A DNA stretch of 64,000 nucleotides, taken from contig NZ_MCAS01000034.1 of assembly GCF_003610895.1 (NCBI RefSeq), positions 124,001-188,000 on the forward strand. The letters are read 5' to 3'. Numbering within the stretch: position 1 is the first letter of the stretch; each line of letters opens with the position of its first letter. Positions 18,417 through 27,387 of this stretch are shown here, piece after piece. The translations under genes and the position numbers were made by a program. Origin of the DNA: Paraburkholderia fungorum. GTDB lineage: Bacteria > Pseudomonadota > Gammaproteobacteria > Burkholderiales > Burkholderiaceae. A model generated the notes under the pieces. That model was not told the origin of the DNA and searched no databases. It saw only the letters and a program-made list of their open reading frames with translations.

Positions 18417-21182
18417 TCAATGCCGGCCGTCCTGGTGGCCAGCACCCAGCGCCTCGAGCAGTGGCCGCAACGCATCCAGTTCCGCGCCGAAACCGCTCCA
18501 GTCGCCCGCCTTCAATCGTGCGATCGCGCGGTCATAGCGCGCCAGCGCCTCGCGGGCACGCGCGTCCGCCGTGCCTTGAGGCGGCGACGCGAGTGGCGCA
18601 CTCGCTTCGAAGAGCGCGGCCAACGCTTCGCCCAGGGTCTCCTTCATCACCACCCGGTCCCCATACGCGGCGATCACCCGCTTCAACTCGGGTAACTGGC
18701 CGGACTCCGCGCGCAGATAGAGCGGCGAGACGTAGAGGATGGAGTTCTCGATCGGCACGACGAGCAGGTGGCCGCGAATGACTCGCGAACCCATCTGGTT
18801 CCACAGCGAAATCTGTTGCGAAATCTCCGTGTTCTGCTGAATGCGTGCCTCGATCTGGAACGGCCCGTAGACCAGCTTGTCCTTCGGAAACGAGTAGACG
18901 ATGAGCTTGCCGTAATTGGGTGGATCGCAACGCGCGGCGAGCCACGCGATCATATTGTCGCGCTGGCTGGGCACCATCGGCAGCATCAGCACGAACTCCT
19001 CGCTTGTCTCCCCAGGCAGCCGCATGATCATGTAGTAGGGTGTCATTGGCGTGCCGGGGCTATTCCCACCGTCAATGCCGATCAATTCCCGGGGAAACTG
19101 CCAGAGGTCCTCGCGATTGTAGAAAACCTCCGGCGCATCCATGTGGTAGGCCCGATAAAGTTGCGCCTGGATCAGGAACAGATCTTCGGGGTAGCGGATA
19201 TGTTGTTGCAGGTCTCGCGGCATTGTCGCGAGAGGCTTGAACAGACCCGGGAAGATGCGCTGATAAGTCCGCAGGATCGGATCGGCAGGATCGCTAACAT
19301 AGAAATCTACCGTGCCGTTGTACGCGTCGATCACCACCTTGACCGCATTGCGGATGGTGTTGGCGCCATTGCCGAAACCTGCTTGAACGTAGGGGAACCA
19401 ACTACTCGTCGTGTAGGCGTCCTGCATCCAGAAGAGGCGGCCGTTGCTTGTAACGAGGTAGGGGTCGTGATCGAGGCTGAGGAACGGGGCGATTGTGCGC
19501 ACCCGGTCCTGAATGTTACGGTGCAGCAGGATGCGGCTGGCGTGCGTGATGTAGTCGGTTAGCAGAATGTTCAGATCACCGAATTGCCAGGCGAACAGAC
19601 TGCGGCGTGCAGCGCTGCCAATGGCAATCCCATCGCGCCCGCTGTAAGTGGTGTAGACGTTGTCCTTGCCCTTCGGATAGTCGAATTCGGGGACGTTGCC
19701 TTTCACGATGACATAGCCTTCACCCCCTTCGCCCCCCTCGCCGAAATACAGGCGCGGCTCCTGAATCGCCGGTCCGCCGTGGGCGACGGGCGGAATGTCC
19801 TGCAAATAGAAGGAGGGCAAACCTTCCGCCGATTTTTCGGTGACGGGCGACATCACGAGACCATTGCCGTGCGTGAACAGGAGGTGCAAGTTCACCCAGG
19901 TCTGGGCATTCGCGGCAAGCATCGACGGCTCCAGTTCGCGGGCCGACAGCATCACCTGCCGGTAACCGGTGTCGAGCCGGTAGCGGTCGATATCGACGGA
20001 CAGGAATTTGTAGTAAGTCCTGATCTCCTGTAACTGCGCGTAGGTATCCATCAGCGGCTGCACATCCCATAGCCGGATGTTGTCGATGGTGGCGCGATTG
20101 GCTTCGAGCGAGGCGAGATTCAATTCCTGCTCCGCTGGAAACGGCTTTACCTCGATTTGCGAGAGCCCATAGGCCATCCGCGTCAGCGCGATGTTGTGCT
20201 TGATATAGGGTGTCTCCAGTTGCAGTTCGCTCGGCTTGACAAAGAAGCGCTGGAACAGCGCAGGGTAGATCACGGCGCCCACGAACGAGGCGCCGAACAC
20301 CAGCAATACCGAGGCGGCGGGAATCCGATAGTCGCGCCGGCGCATATTGATCCACGACGCAACGGCCGCTACGACGGCAAGGCCGGCGAGCACCCATAAG
20401 ACCGGAAGCTCCACGTGAATGTCCGTATAGCCCGCACCGACCACGACGCCGTTATCGCCGTACAGCAGCAAAAAACGGTCGAGGGTATAGGACCATGCCT
20501 TCAGCACGAAGAACGCGCCGAGCAGCGCGGAAGCATGAACGGTGGTAGCGGCAGAGAGTCCGCGTGGCGATCGCTCGAACCTGATGTCGCCACGTATCCC
20601 GTAGACCAGACCTGCAACGATCGCACTCAAGACGATCAGCTGCAGCAGCCAGTTCTTGAACGCTAGATAAGCGGGCAGTGAAAACAGATAGAAACCGATG
20701 TCCCGTCCGAAGATCGGATCATGCTCGCCATAGGGCACCTGATAAAGGAAGCGCAGCACCAGATCCCAGTTGGAGATGTCGCTGGCCGCGACGATCAATC
20801 CCAGGGCAATCGCGCTACCTGCAACGCTGGCGCGCCAGCGAATCCGCGGCGCGAGCTGGTCCGCCAGTTCGCTGATGAACTCCGGCGGCCCCGACAGACG
20901 GGCCGCCTCCACTTGCCAGCTGCCGGGACGTCTCGCGTAACGATGCGCGAGGAACCCCGATACGGCTATGACACTCGCCGACGCTGCGAACACGGCGGCA
21001 AAAAGGAACACCTTTGCGGAGATTAGCGTCCAGAAAACGTCGCCATAACCGATTGAAGAGAACCACAACCAGTCGACCACGACGCGTGTGACACGCCCGG
21101 CAACGATCAGACCGGCCACGACGGCTGCCAGCGTGATTGCGGCGCGCCGGAAGTACACGCGGGAGCTCGGTTGCGAATGCAT
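18417..21182 (-). CDS. UPF0182 (COG1615) large membrane protein
   Basis: A 921-residue protein, full length for UPF0182. It is preceded by a strong AAAGGAGGGG ribosome binding site. The first ~330 residues hold several membrane helices with the family motif VDWLWFSSIGYGDVFWT. The large C-terminal part (about 330-880) is the conserved extracytoplasmic domain with PYIKHNIALTRMAYGL, then ETPYIKHN-type and MPYYMIMRLPG-like segments. The last ~60 residues contain AREALARYDRAIARLKAGDW, a helical tail. The function of UPF0182 is unknown. Confidence 0.92.
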   Translation of the reverse strand: MHSQPSSRVYFRRAAITLAAVVAGLIVAGRVTRVVVDWLWFSSIGYGDVFWTLISAKVFLFAAVFAASASVIAVSGFLAHRYARRPGSWQVEAARLSGPPEFISELADQLAPRIRWRASVAGSAIALGLIVAASDISNWDLVLRFLYQVPYGEHDPIFGRDIGFYLFSLPAYLAFKNWLLQLIVLSAIVAGLVYGIRGDIRFERSPRGLSAATTVHASALLGAFFVLKAWSYTLDRFLLLYGDNGVVVGAGYTDIHVELPVLWVLAGLAVVAAVASWINMRRRDYRIPAASVLLVFGASFVGAVIYPALFQRFFVKPSELQLETPYIKHNIALTRMAYGLSQIEVKPFPAEQELNLASLEANRATIDNIRLWDVQPLMDTYAQLQEIRTYYKFLSVDIDRYRLDTGYRQVMLSARELEPSMLAANAQTWVNLHLLFTHGNGLVMSPVTEKSAEGLPSFYLQDIPPVAHGGPAIQEPRLYFGEGGEGGEGYVIVKGNVPEFDYPKGKDNVYTTYSGRDGIAIGSAARRSLFAWQFGDLNILLTDYITHASRILLHRNIQDRVRTIAPFLSLDHDPYLVTSNGRLFWMQDAYTTSSWFPYVQAGFGNGANTIRNAVKVVIDAYNGTVDFYVSDPADPILRTYQRIFPGLFKPLATMPRDLQQHIRYPEDLFLIQAQLYRAYHMDAPEVFYNREDLWQFPRELIGIDGGNSPGTPMTPYYMIMRLPGETSEEFVLMLPMVPSQRDNMIAWLAARCDPPNYGKLIVYSFPKDKLVYGPFQIEARIQQNTEISQQISLWNQMGSRVIRGHLLVVPIENSILYVSPLYLRAESGQLPELKRVIAAYGDRVVMKETLGEALAALFEASAPLASPPQGTADARAREALARYDRAIARLKAGDWSGFGAELDALRPLLEALGAGHQDGRH

Positions 21183-21392
21183 TGCCCCTCCTTTGTCAGG
21201 GCACCACGCGTGGCTCGCTGCGATCAGGTCTGCTTAAATTGCCGGTCCGCCTTGAATCTGGCTGACCGGGTTGCCGATGCGTCGGTCGAAGCTGCCTTGT
21301 GGGCAACGCATGACTGGAGCCATATAAAGGATTGTAGTCCGGTGGTGCAAGGCGCGCGGGCGCCGCTGTCGAACGCTTCGAGCGCCGGGATG

Positions 21393-22931
21393 CTAGCGGG
21401 AAACACCAGGCGCCGGTTTTTTCCTCGACCGTTTGGCAACATTGCGTGTGACATTCGTCGCTGCCACGCCAATACACCTTGCGAGATGTCGCGTGGCTAT
21501 TTCAATCTCGGCGTCGCTGAACGCGCCGAGGCCCAGTATCAAACCCGCCCGGCCGTTGCCAGCCGAATACATCGGAGACACCGCCCGTACGGCAACGCCG
21601 CTTTCCGCGGCTAGCGACGCTACGGCTGTGTCGTCGACGCCTTCACCCAGCCAGAGCACCATGTGCATGCCTTGATCGCTGGGCTGCAGCCAGGCGAGCT
21701 CTTTCGGCAACAGGCGCTCGACGGTCTCGATGATTTGCATGCGGCGCTCCGCATACACCCCGCGAATTCGCCGGATGTGACGGTCCAGATGACCTTCCGC
21801 GATGAAGGCCGCCAGCACATGCTGATCGGCATTCGGCGGGTTGCGATCCATCAGCACGCGCGCGCCGCAGAAGGCATCCACAAGGTAGTCGGGAACCACG
21901 GCATAACCCAGGCGCAACGAGGGAAACAGGATCTTGCTGAAGGTGCCGAGATAGATCACCCGGCTCGGATCGAGTCCCTGCAGCGAGGGAAACGGATGGC
22001 CTGCATAGCGCAGTTCGCTGTCGTAGTCGTCTTCGACGATCCAGGCGTTGTTCGCACGGGCCCAGGCCAGCAGCGCGTTGCGTCTTGCCATGCTCATCGG
22101 CATGCCAAGCGGGTATTGATGCGATGACGTGACGAATGCAGCGCGGGCGTGCGCGCCGAGTTCAATGCCGGCGTCGACGTCGAGTCCCTCTGCGTCCACA
22201 GGCACCCGGATCATGCGCTCCGGACGACCGGTGCTTTCGAGGATCGCTGTGATACCCCTATACGCCGGGTCTTCTACCCACGCCGAGTCGTCGGCGTCGA
22301 GCAGCACCTGGCACGACAGATAAAGGCCTTGCTGCGTGCCGCTCGTAATGATGACCTGTTCGGCCTCGCAGCGGACCGAGCGGGACCGCCTGACGTAATC
22401 GGCGACCGCTTCACGCAGCGCGCGTGCTCCCTGCGGGTCGCCATAGCCTGCCGGTGCGCCGGGACCCCGGGCGCGCACCCGGTTGCCGAGCCGCCGCCAG
22501 ATATCGTCCGGGAGGGCGCGGCCTACCGGCACCGATACGGCGAAGGGCGCTGCCGGGATAGCTGAAAATTGACGCCCGACCTGCGCGAGCAGGCTGGCAC
22601 GTCCCGGAAGCGCAGTGGGCTCGACCGAGGGTGGGCGCTCCCAGGCATCGACAGCCGGCGTCAACGACTGGGCCACGCTGGTGCCTGCTCGAGGACTGGC
22701 TGCCAGGAAGCCCTCGGCGATCAACTGGTCGAATGCTTCGATGACGGTGCCACGTGCGACATGCAACGAGGCTGCGAGTACGCGCGTGGACGGCAGCATC
22801 TCGCCTGGCTTCAGGTCACCGCGGCGTATCGCATCGCGCAGTAGTTGGGCGAGTTGACGCCCCAGTTGGCCAGCCGTTCGATCCAGCGTGCCGATCGACG
22901 GCAATTCGACTGTTTTGGGTGGCCTGGTCAT
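21393..22931 (-). CDS. MocR-type (GntR/aminotransferase) transcriptional regulator
   Basis: A 512-residue chimera. Residues about 18-85 are a GntR winged helix (LLRDAIRRGDLKPGEMLPST, then RVLAASLHVARGTVIEAFDQ). A linker and a fold-type I aminotransferase domain (about 120-490) follow, with the PLP-binding region around ITSGTQQGLYLSCQVLL, the Asp in VEDDYDSELRY and the Schiff-base lysine in YLGTFSKILFPSLRLGY. MocR/PdxR proteins use PLP or an amino-compound external aldimine as effector and often control a divergent neighbour, here the PaiB-like gene. Confidence 0.9.
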   Translation of the reverse strand: MTRPPKTVELPSIGTLDRTAGQLGRQLAQLLRDAIRRGDLKPGEMLPSTRVLAASLHVARGTVIEAFDQLIAEGFLAASPRAGTSVAQSLTPAVDAWERPPSVEPTALPGRASLLAQVGRQFSAIPAAPFAVSVPVGRALPDDIWRRLGNRVRARGPGAPAGYGDPQGARALREAVADYVRRSRSVRCEAEQVIITSGTQQGLYLSCQVLLDADDSAWVEDPAYRGITAILESTGRPERMIRVPVDAEGLDVDAGIELGAHARAAFVTSSHQYPLGMPMSMARRNALLAWARANNAWIVEDDYDSELRYAGHPFPSLQGLDPSRVIYLGTFSKILFPSLRLGYAVVPDYLVDAFCGARVLMDRNPPNADQHVLAAFIAEGHLDRHIRRIRGVYAERRMQIIETVERLLPKELAWLQPSDQGMHMVLWLGEGVDDTAVASLAAESGVAVRAVSPMYSAGNGRAGLILGLGAFSDAEIEIATRHLARCIGVAATNVTRNVAKRSRKKPAPGVSR

Positions 22932-22958
22932 TGCATTCTGGTTCAGTGAAATTTACGG

Positions 22959-22986
22959 AAACTGGCTCTACGAAACAAACCAGTTT
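22959..22986. promoter_or_regulatory. Inverted repeat in the MocR/PaiB divergent promoter
   Basis: AAACTGG (22959-22965) and CCAGTTT (22980-22986) have a 14-base spacer, so the half-sites are 21 bp apart centre to centre, or two helical turns. It lies 28 bases ahead of the MocR start and 138 bases ahead of the divergent gene, a sensible place for the MocR operator. Confidence 0.45.
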
Positions 22987-23123
22987 AGCGCGAAAATTTT
23001 GTCACAGCGGGAGGCGCTTCGATGTCTTGCGGACATGAGGGCCAGCTGAACCCGGCATTCCTTTCACAGCGGCGCAATTTCACGGCAAGGGCGAATGCCC
23101 CCAACGCCTTTAACGGAACTGAC

Positions 23124-23759
23124 ATGTACGTACCAGCCCATTTCGACGAACCGCGCACTGAAGTCCTGCACACCCTTATCCAGGAGAATCCGTTTGGCAT
23201 TCTGTTCACGCACGGCAAGAGCGGAATGGACGCCAATCATCTTCCCTTCGAACTGAAAACCACAGAAGGAACGTGCGGCGTTCTGCATGCCCATGTCGCC
23301 CGTGCCAACCCTGTCTGGCAGGACGTGGCCAATGGCGACGAGGTGTTGGTTGTGTTTCGCGCGGGGGACGCTTACATCTCGCCGTCGTGGTATCCGAGCA
23401 AGCACGAGTTTCACAAGCAGGTGCCCACGTGGAATTATCGGGTGGTTCACGCCTATGGCCGCGTGAGTATCCATGACGACGAGCGATACGTTCGCGGCGT
23501 GGTCGGCCGCCTGACGCGCACGCACGAGGCGTCACAGCCCAAGCCATGGAAGATGACGGATAGCTCCGCGGACTACATCGATACCATGCTGAAAGCGATC
23601 GTCGGCGTGGAGATCGAGATTACCCGGCTCGTTGGGAAGATAAAGCTGGGTCAGAACAAGGAAGCGCGGGATATCCGCGGAGCCGGTGCGGCGCTCAGCG
23701 CGCACGGAGAAAACGTGATCGGCGATGCCATGCTGGCCTACGCGGAGACAAAGGCCTGA
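23124..23759 (+). CDS. PaiB-like FMN-binding negative regulator family protein
   Basis: A 211-residue protein from the ATG at 23124, where the family begins with MYVPAHFDE; the upstream extension of the frame looks non-coding. Conserved family segments are NPFGILFTHGKSGMDANHLP, the central VLVVFRAGDAYISPSWYPSK and WNYRVVHAYGRV. This is the split-barrel FMN-binding fold of PaiB (PF04299), named a negative regulator in Bacillus but of unclear role in proteobacteria. It is divergent from the MocR gene. Confidence 0.88.
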   Translation: MYVPAHFDEPRTEVLHTLIQENPFGILFTHGKSGMDANHLPFELKTTEGTCGVLHAHVARANPVWQDVANGDEVLVVFRAGDAYISPSWYPSKHEFHKQVPTWNYRVVHAYGRVSIHDDERYVRGVVGRLTRTHEASQPKPWKMTDSSADYIDTMLKAIVGVEIEITRLVGKIKLGQNKEARDIRGAGAALSAHGENVIGDAMLAYAETKA

Positions 23760-23770
23760 TAGCGGCGTCC

Positions 23771-23800
23771 GTCCTTCCTGATGATGGCATCAGGAAGGAC
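23771..23800. terminator. Strong bidirectional terminator
   Basis: GTCCTTCCTGATG (23771-23783) and CATCAGGAAGGAC (23788-23800) form a perfect 13-bp stem with a 4-base loop. It lies between the convergent PaiB-like gene and the Ser-rich gene. GAAAA follows on the plus strand, giving a short U-rich lead-in on the minus strand. Confidence 0.75.
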
Positions 23801-23827
23801 GAAAACCCGCCGGTACTTGCCGTTACC

Positions 23828-24553
23828 TTAAGCCGTAGTCGACACCAGGCTTCCAACCGGTTGCATATGCGAATTTCCCTTGAGGTTATTCGCGAGCGTC
23901 TGCACAAACGACTGCAGCGACGTGCCCGAGCCGCTATCGCCGAGTGAGCTCAACAAAGCCTGAAAATCCGTCTGCAGCGTCGACGTTTGCGAAGAAGACG
24001 AAGAAGAATCGCTACTCGTATCCGACGTGCCGGACCCGGTACTCGAACTCGTGGTGCTGCCAGACCCGAGTTGCTGTGCGAGCGCATTCAGCGCCCCGCT
24101 AATATCCCCATAGGAAGAACTCGCGATCGAGTTCGAGTTCGTCGAACCGCTCGTGCCATTAGATGTAGTGCTGCCGCCATTGCCCGGTTGCTGCAGCGAT
24201 CCCAGTGCCTGAAACAGCGCCCCGAGAAAGGCCTGCAACGCGCCGGAAACCGAACTGGCCGACGTCGAATCACTTGAGGAGGATGTGGAAGAAACGGCGG
24301 TGGACGAGGTGCTCGAAGAAGCCGCCGTACTCGATGTTCCCGACGTAGCCGTGGTTGACGACGTGCTGCTGATCCCAAGCGCCGACAGCGCTGCATCGAG
24401 TGCCGACAACAGTGGGTTCGATTCCGTCGAACTGGTTGATGAAGACGACGAGGACGCCGCTGCTTCGCGGTGGCCGCCGCCGTGGCGATGCGTGGCGCCG
24501 ACCGAAGGCAGGTCGGTGCCAGTTGGTGAACCGCTTACACTTTGTATGCTCAT
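23828..24553 (-). CDS. Ser/Thr-rich low-complexity hypothetical protein
   Basis: A 241-residue protein from the ATG at 24553. Long Ser/Thr/Gly/Asn-rich runs are interleaved with four short amphipathic helices: NPLLSALDAALSALGI, GALQAFLGALFQALGSLQQP, DISGALNALAQQLG and the C-terminal FQALLSSLGDSGSGTSLQSF. There is no signal peptide or known domain. The layout (helical islands separated by flexible linkers) recalls Burkholderiaceae proteins of unknown function. Codon use is high-GC and consistent with real coding. No function is proposed. Confidence 0.65.
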   Translation of the reverse strand: MSIQSVSGSPTGTDLPSVGATHRHGGGHREAAASSSSSSTSSTESNPLLSALDAALSALGISSTSSTTATSGTSSTAASSSTSSTAVSSTSSSSDSTSASSVSGALQAFLGALFQALGSLQQPGNGGSTTSNGTSGSTNSNSIASSSYGDISGALNALAQQLGSGSTTSSSTGSGTSDTSSDSSSSSSQTSTLQTDFQALLSSLGDSGSGTSLQSFVQTLANNLKGNSHMQPVGSLVSTTA

Positions 24554-24782
24554 GGTGCTTGATCCCCTTACGAGTTGAGCACTCAGCGTAAGTGATGGGA
24601 ATACTTCCAAATGCCTGGTAAGGAGGGGATTTCCTGCCTATCTCGGCCATCGGTAAGGCGCGGAAAGTTTTGGTTCGAAAATTGCCGTTGTTTCGACGTA
24701 CCAAGCCGTTGACGTCGATTCGTGAATGTGCCGGCAGCGCCCGTGGCGACGATTTCCTCGTACCTCCTACGTGACACGCGAT
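24554..24782. other. Intergenic stretch, nothing recognised
   Basis: About 230 bases upstream of the Ser-rich gene. This should contain that gene's promoter on the minus strand. No repeat or known site is evident. Confidence 0.35.
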
Positions 24783-24944
24783 CTAGAACCGATAGCCTAT
24801 ACCGCCCAGATGAATATCGCTGTCCTTGTCATAACTCGTCATCACACGATTCCACGACGCCCGCACGTACCAATGTCGGGTGACGTTATAGGCCGCCGAC
24901 ATGGTCAGCAACGCGCTCGCGCCGGCAACTTGGTCGAAGCCCTC
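24783..24944 (-). pseudogene. C-terminal stump of an outer-membrane beta-barrel protein gene
   Basis: On the minus strand a 53-residue segment ends at TAG (24783-24785). It reads AYNVTRHWYVRASWNRVMTS, then YDKDSDIHLGGIGYRF. The alternating hydrophobic/polar strands and the terminal phenylalanine are the classic last two or three strands and BAM-recognition end of an outer-membrane barrel. Upstream of about 24945 the frame stays open, but the sequence turns AT-rich and loses barrel character, running into the divergent DUF2971 gene. No start or N-terminal part is present nearby, so the gene appears truncated. The exact barrel family is not certain. Confidence 0.6.
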
Positions 24945-24998
24945 AATTTTTCTGATGCCTTGCCGATAAGGAGGCCAGTGGAACCAATAAATTACACA

Positions 24999-25868
24999 AT
25001 GAAAAATCCAGCATCATTCTTTAAGTTTGTGTCGAAGGACAGAGCAGACATTCTTTCTGGTGGGATGATCAGATTCACTCCTCCACTTGGCCTCAATGAC
25101 CCGTTCGAACTGAACCCCGAGGTCTACCACCTGTCCAGGTGCTGGATTGAGCATGTATCGAAGAATGATTCGCCGAACACAGAGTTCGACGATGCCGACT
25201 ATCGTTACTCTATCGATAGATTCAACAAGCTCGACGAGTACAAAGAAAAGGCGGCGAGCTACGCGCAAGAGCACGGGGTACTTTCTTTAAGCGCATCTTA
25301 CGATACGAGCGAGAATCCCGCGCTTCTTATGGGTCACCGAGGCGACCCGAGAAACAATCTGCTGATGTGGGCACACTACTGTGAGAGTCACACGGGATTT
25401 GTGATCGAGTTCTATCCGGACTTCCTCGACGGCGACAAACAGAAAGTGATCTACACGGAGGACAGGCCGCTCCTGACGTTCGAAGATATCGATTCCAGCG
25501 GCGACTTCCCCTATCTGTTCAAGAGTACGGAATGGGAGTATGAGAACGAGTGGCGATGTTTCAGGCCGTTGAATGATGCAGACAAAATTCTGGACCCGGG
25601 CATCCACCTTTTTTCATTCAGGAAACGCTCGGTGAAGTCCGTTACGTTCGGCTGCGGGGCTAGCGAAAAAACCAGGAAGGCGGTGCTTGATATCCTGGCT
25701 GCGGACCCTGATTACGCAAATGTCGAAACTTTTTTTGCCAAGGTAGGAGAGGAGCGGTTTGAACTGGATTTTCATCAGGAAATCCACAAAAACGGGAGCG
25801 TCTGGTCGAACGCCTCGCCGTTCCAGAATGCGCGAATCGACACTCAAAAAGTCCCGGGGAATTATTGA
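24999..25868 (+). CDS. DUF2971 domain protein, probably acquired
   Basis: A 289-residue protein from the ATG at 24999 (a GTG at 24978 just after AAGGAGG is an alternative start). It has the DUF2971 pattern: FKFVSKDRADILSGGMIRFT, then PLGLNDPFELNP, GVLSLSASYDTSENPALLMG, LLMWAHYCESHTGFVIEFYP and the late WEYENEWRCFRPL. The family is uncharacterised and frequent in accessory DNA. Base composition is visibly more AT-rich than neighbours, with more AAA, AAT and GAT codons. It abuts the stump of an outer-membrane gene, which suggests insertion by transfer. Confidence 0.82.
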   Translation: MKNPASFFKFVSKDRADILSGGMIRFTPPLGLNDPFELNPEVYHLSRCWIEHVSKNDSPNTEFDDADYRYSIDRFNKLDEYKEKAASYAQEHGVLSLSASYDTSENPALLMGHRGDPRNNLLMWAHYCESHTGFVIEFYPDFLDGDKQKVIYTEDRPLLTFEDIDSSGDFPYLFKSTEWEYENEWRCFRPLNDADKILDPGIHLFSFRKRSVKSVTFGCGASEKTRKAVLDILAADPDYANVETFFAKVGEERFELDFHQEIHKNGSVWSNASPFQNARIDTQKVPGNY

Positions 25869-25997
25869 GCAATCGCGAATGACCGTGAGCAGCTCACCCC
25901 GGCCGCTCGACTCGCGGTGCCCAACCATGCCTCGCAGGTTGACAGCGCTCCGGGTTCGTAATATTGATCATTCGAATAGCACGGAAAAAGGATTTTC

Positions 25998-26867
25998 ATG
26001 CCGTTCGACCTGACTTTCGCCAACCTTGCTGAGCGCGCCGTGCAATACAACGCGCGCGCCTCCGTGAAGGATTTCGACGCCGAGATGGTTGCGTATGCGT
26101 CGCTTGCGCAGGCTTCACGTCAGCGCTGCGCGGGCGTACTCGATCTTCAGTACGGAATGGGGGTGGCCGAGCGCATCGATATTTTTCCGGCTGCGGCGGC
26201 GGTGCAGCCCGCACCCGCATTCGTCTATATTCACGGCGGCTACTGGCGCGCGCAACGCAAGGAAGACGCCTGCTCGATGGCGGCTGCCCTGACGAGCGCC
26301 GGCGTGGCTGTGGTGATGCTCGAATACACGCTATTGCCCGAGGCCACCTTGGCGGAAGTGGTACGCGAGGTGCGCAGCGCCATTTCATGGCTCTACCGGC
26401 ACGGCAGCGTCTATGGCATCGATCCGCAGCGCATCCACGTATGCGGCAGCTCGGCGGGCGGCCATCTCGTGGGTATGCTGTATGCGGACGACTGGCAGTC
26501 GCGCTTCAATGTTCCGCAGGATGTCGTCAAAGGGGTGGTGGGTCTCAGCGGGCTGTATGACATTCGCCCGCTCTGTGACATCAACGTGAACGAGTGGTTA
26601 CGGCTCTATCCCGACCAGGCGGCGTTGCTGAGTCCCGCGCTGCGTATTCCGGAGAAGGCGCCGCCGCTGGTGTTGGCCGTTGGCGGGCTGGAAACGACCG
26701 GCTTCAAGAACCAGACGCTGCAATTTTACGAAGATGTCAGCAAGCGCGGGCTGCCGGTTTCGCTGGTGCCCAATAGCCATTCGAATCACTTCAATCTCGT
26801 CAGCGAGCTTGCGGATCCATCCAGTGTGTTGTTTGAGCGAACGCTGGCACTTATCAGGAACGGCTGA
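25998..26867 (+). CDS. Alpha/beta hydrolase, kynurenine-formamidase-like
   Basis: A 289-residue protein. It has the HGGYW oxyanion motif (FVYIHGGYWRAQRKED), the nucleophile elbow HVCGSSAGGHLV and a late His in NSHSNHFNLV. HGGYW with a GxSAGG elbow is shared by eukaryotic-type arylformamidases and hormone-sensitive-lipase-like esterases. No tryptophan-degradation genes are adjacent, so the formamidase role is only a possibility. It has no signal peptide and stands alone. Confidence 0.85.
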   Translation: MPFDLTFANLAERAVQYNARASVKDFDAEMVAYASLAQASRQRCAGVLDLQYGMGVAERIDIFPAAAAVQPAPAFVYIHGGYWRAQRKEDACSMAAALTSAGVAVVMLEYTLLPEATLAEVVREVRSAISWLYRHGSVYGIDPQRIHVCGSSAGGHLVGMLYADDWQSRFNVPQDVVKGVVGLSGLYDIRPLCDINVNEWLRLYPDQAALLSPALRIPEKAPPLVLAVGGLETTGFKNQTLQFYEDVSKRGLPVSLVPNSHSNHFNLVSELADPSSVLFERTLALIRNG

Positions 26868-27075
26868 TCGTGGGCTGTTAAGACGCGTCAGTTGTTACCG
26901 CGCGTTGCAACGCCTTTGCCTCTCTTTTCGTAGACCTCAATGCGCGACTGGCTCGCTGCCCGCAGGCGGCGCGCCGGAAAAATTTCAACGGTCAATTTTG
27001 TTGCACGCATGTAACTCAACGCGAACGTCAGCTCGCTAAAGTGAAAGCGTTAACTCCCCTGATACGGAGGGCAAA

Positions 27076-27363
27076 ATGAAAACCAGAATGTTAATCGCGC
27101 TGGGACTTGGAGCCGTGGTTCTCGGGGCTTCGCAAATGGCCAATGCGGGTGTTTCGCTCGGCATCAACGTTGGCGTGCCGGCGCCCGTCTACGTCGCACC
27201 GGCTCCTGTCTACGTGGCACCGCCACCGCCCGCCCCCTATGTGGCCTATCAGCCGGTACCGGTCGTGGCGCCGGCCATCGTGATCGGCTGGCACGGCGGC
27301 CAGTACTGGGATGGCCGCCGCTGGTGGTCCCGCCATGACTGGTATGGGCGACGCCACTGGTAG
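27076..27363 (+). CDS. Secreted PXPV-repeat small protein
   Basis: A 95-residue protein. It has a signal peptide (KTRMLIALGLGAVVLGASQ, cleaved after NA), then a Pro/Val/Tyr-rich repeat region (PAPVYVAPAPVYVAPPPP) and a Trp/Gly/Arg-rich end (GWHGGQYWDGRRWWSRHDWY). This is the PXPV-repeat family common in Burkholderiaceae, of unknown function and probably cell-envelope located. An upstream GGAGG (27066-27070) supports the start. Confidence 0.82.
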   Translation: MKTRMLIALGLGAVVLGASQMANAGVSLGINVGVPAPVYVAPAPVYVAPPPPAPYVAYQPVPVVAPAIVIGWHGGQYWDGRRWWSRHDWYGRRHW

Positions 27364-27387
27364 GGCCACGGCGTCACGTTATCCGCG

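Noticed and set aside
23828..24553. Repeated short units in the Ser-rich region as a possible CRISPR or tandem repeat
   Set aside because: The repetition is at the amino-acid level with varied codons; there are no regularly spaced identical repeats.
24783..25997. An insertion sequence around the DUF2971 gene
   Set aside because: No transposase, terminal inverted repeats or target duplication could be found.
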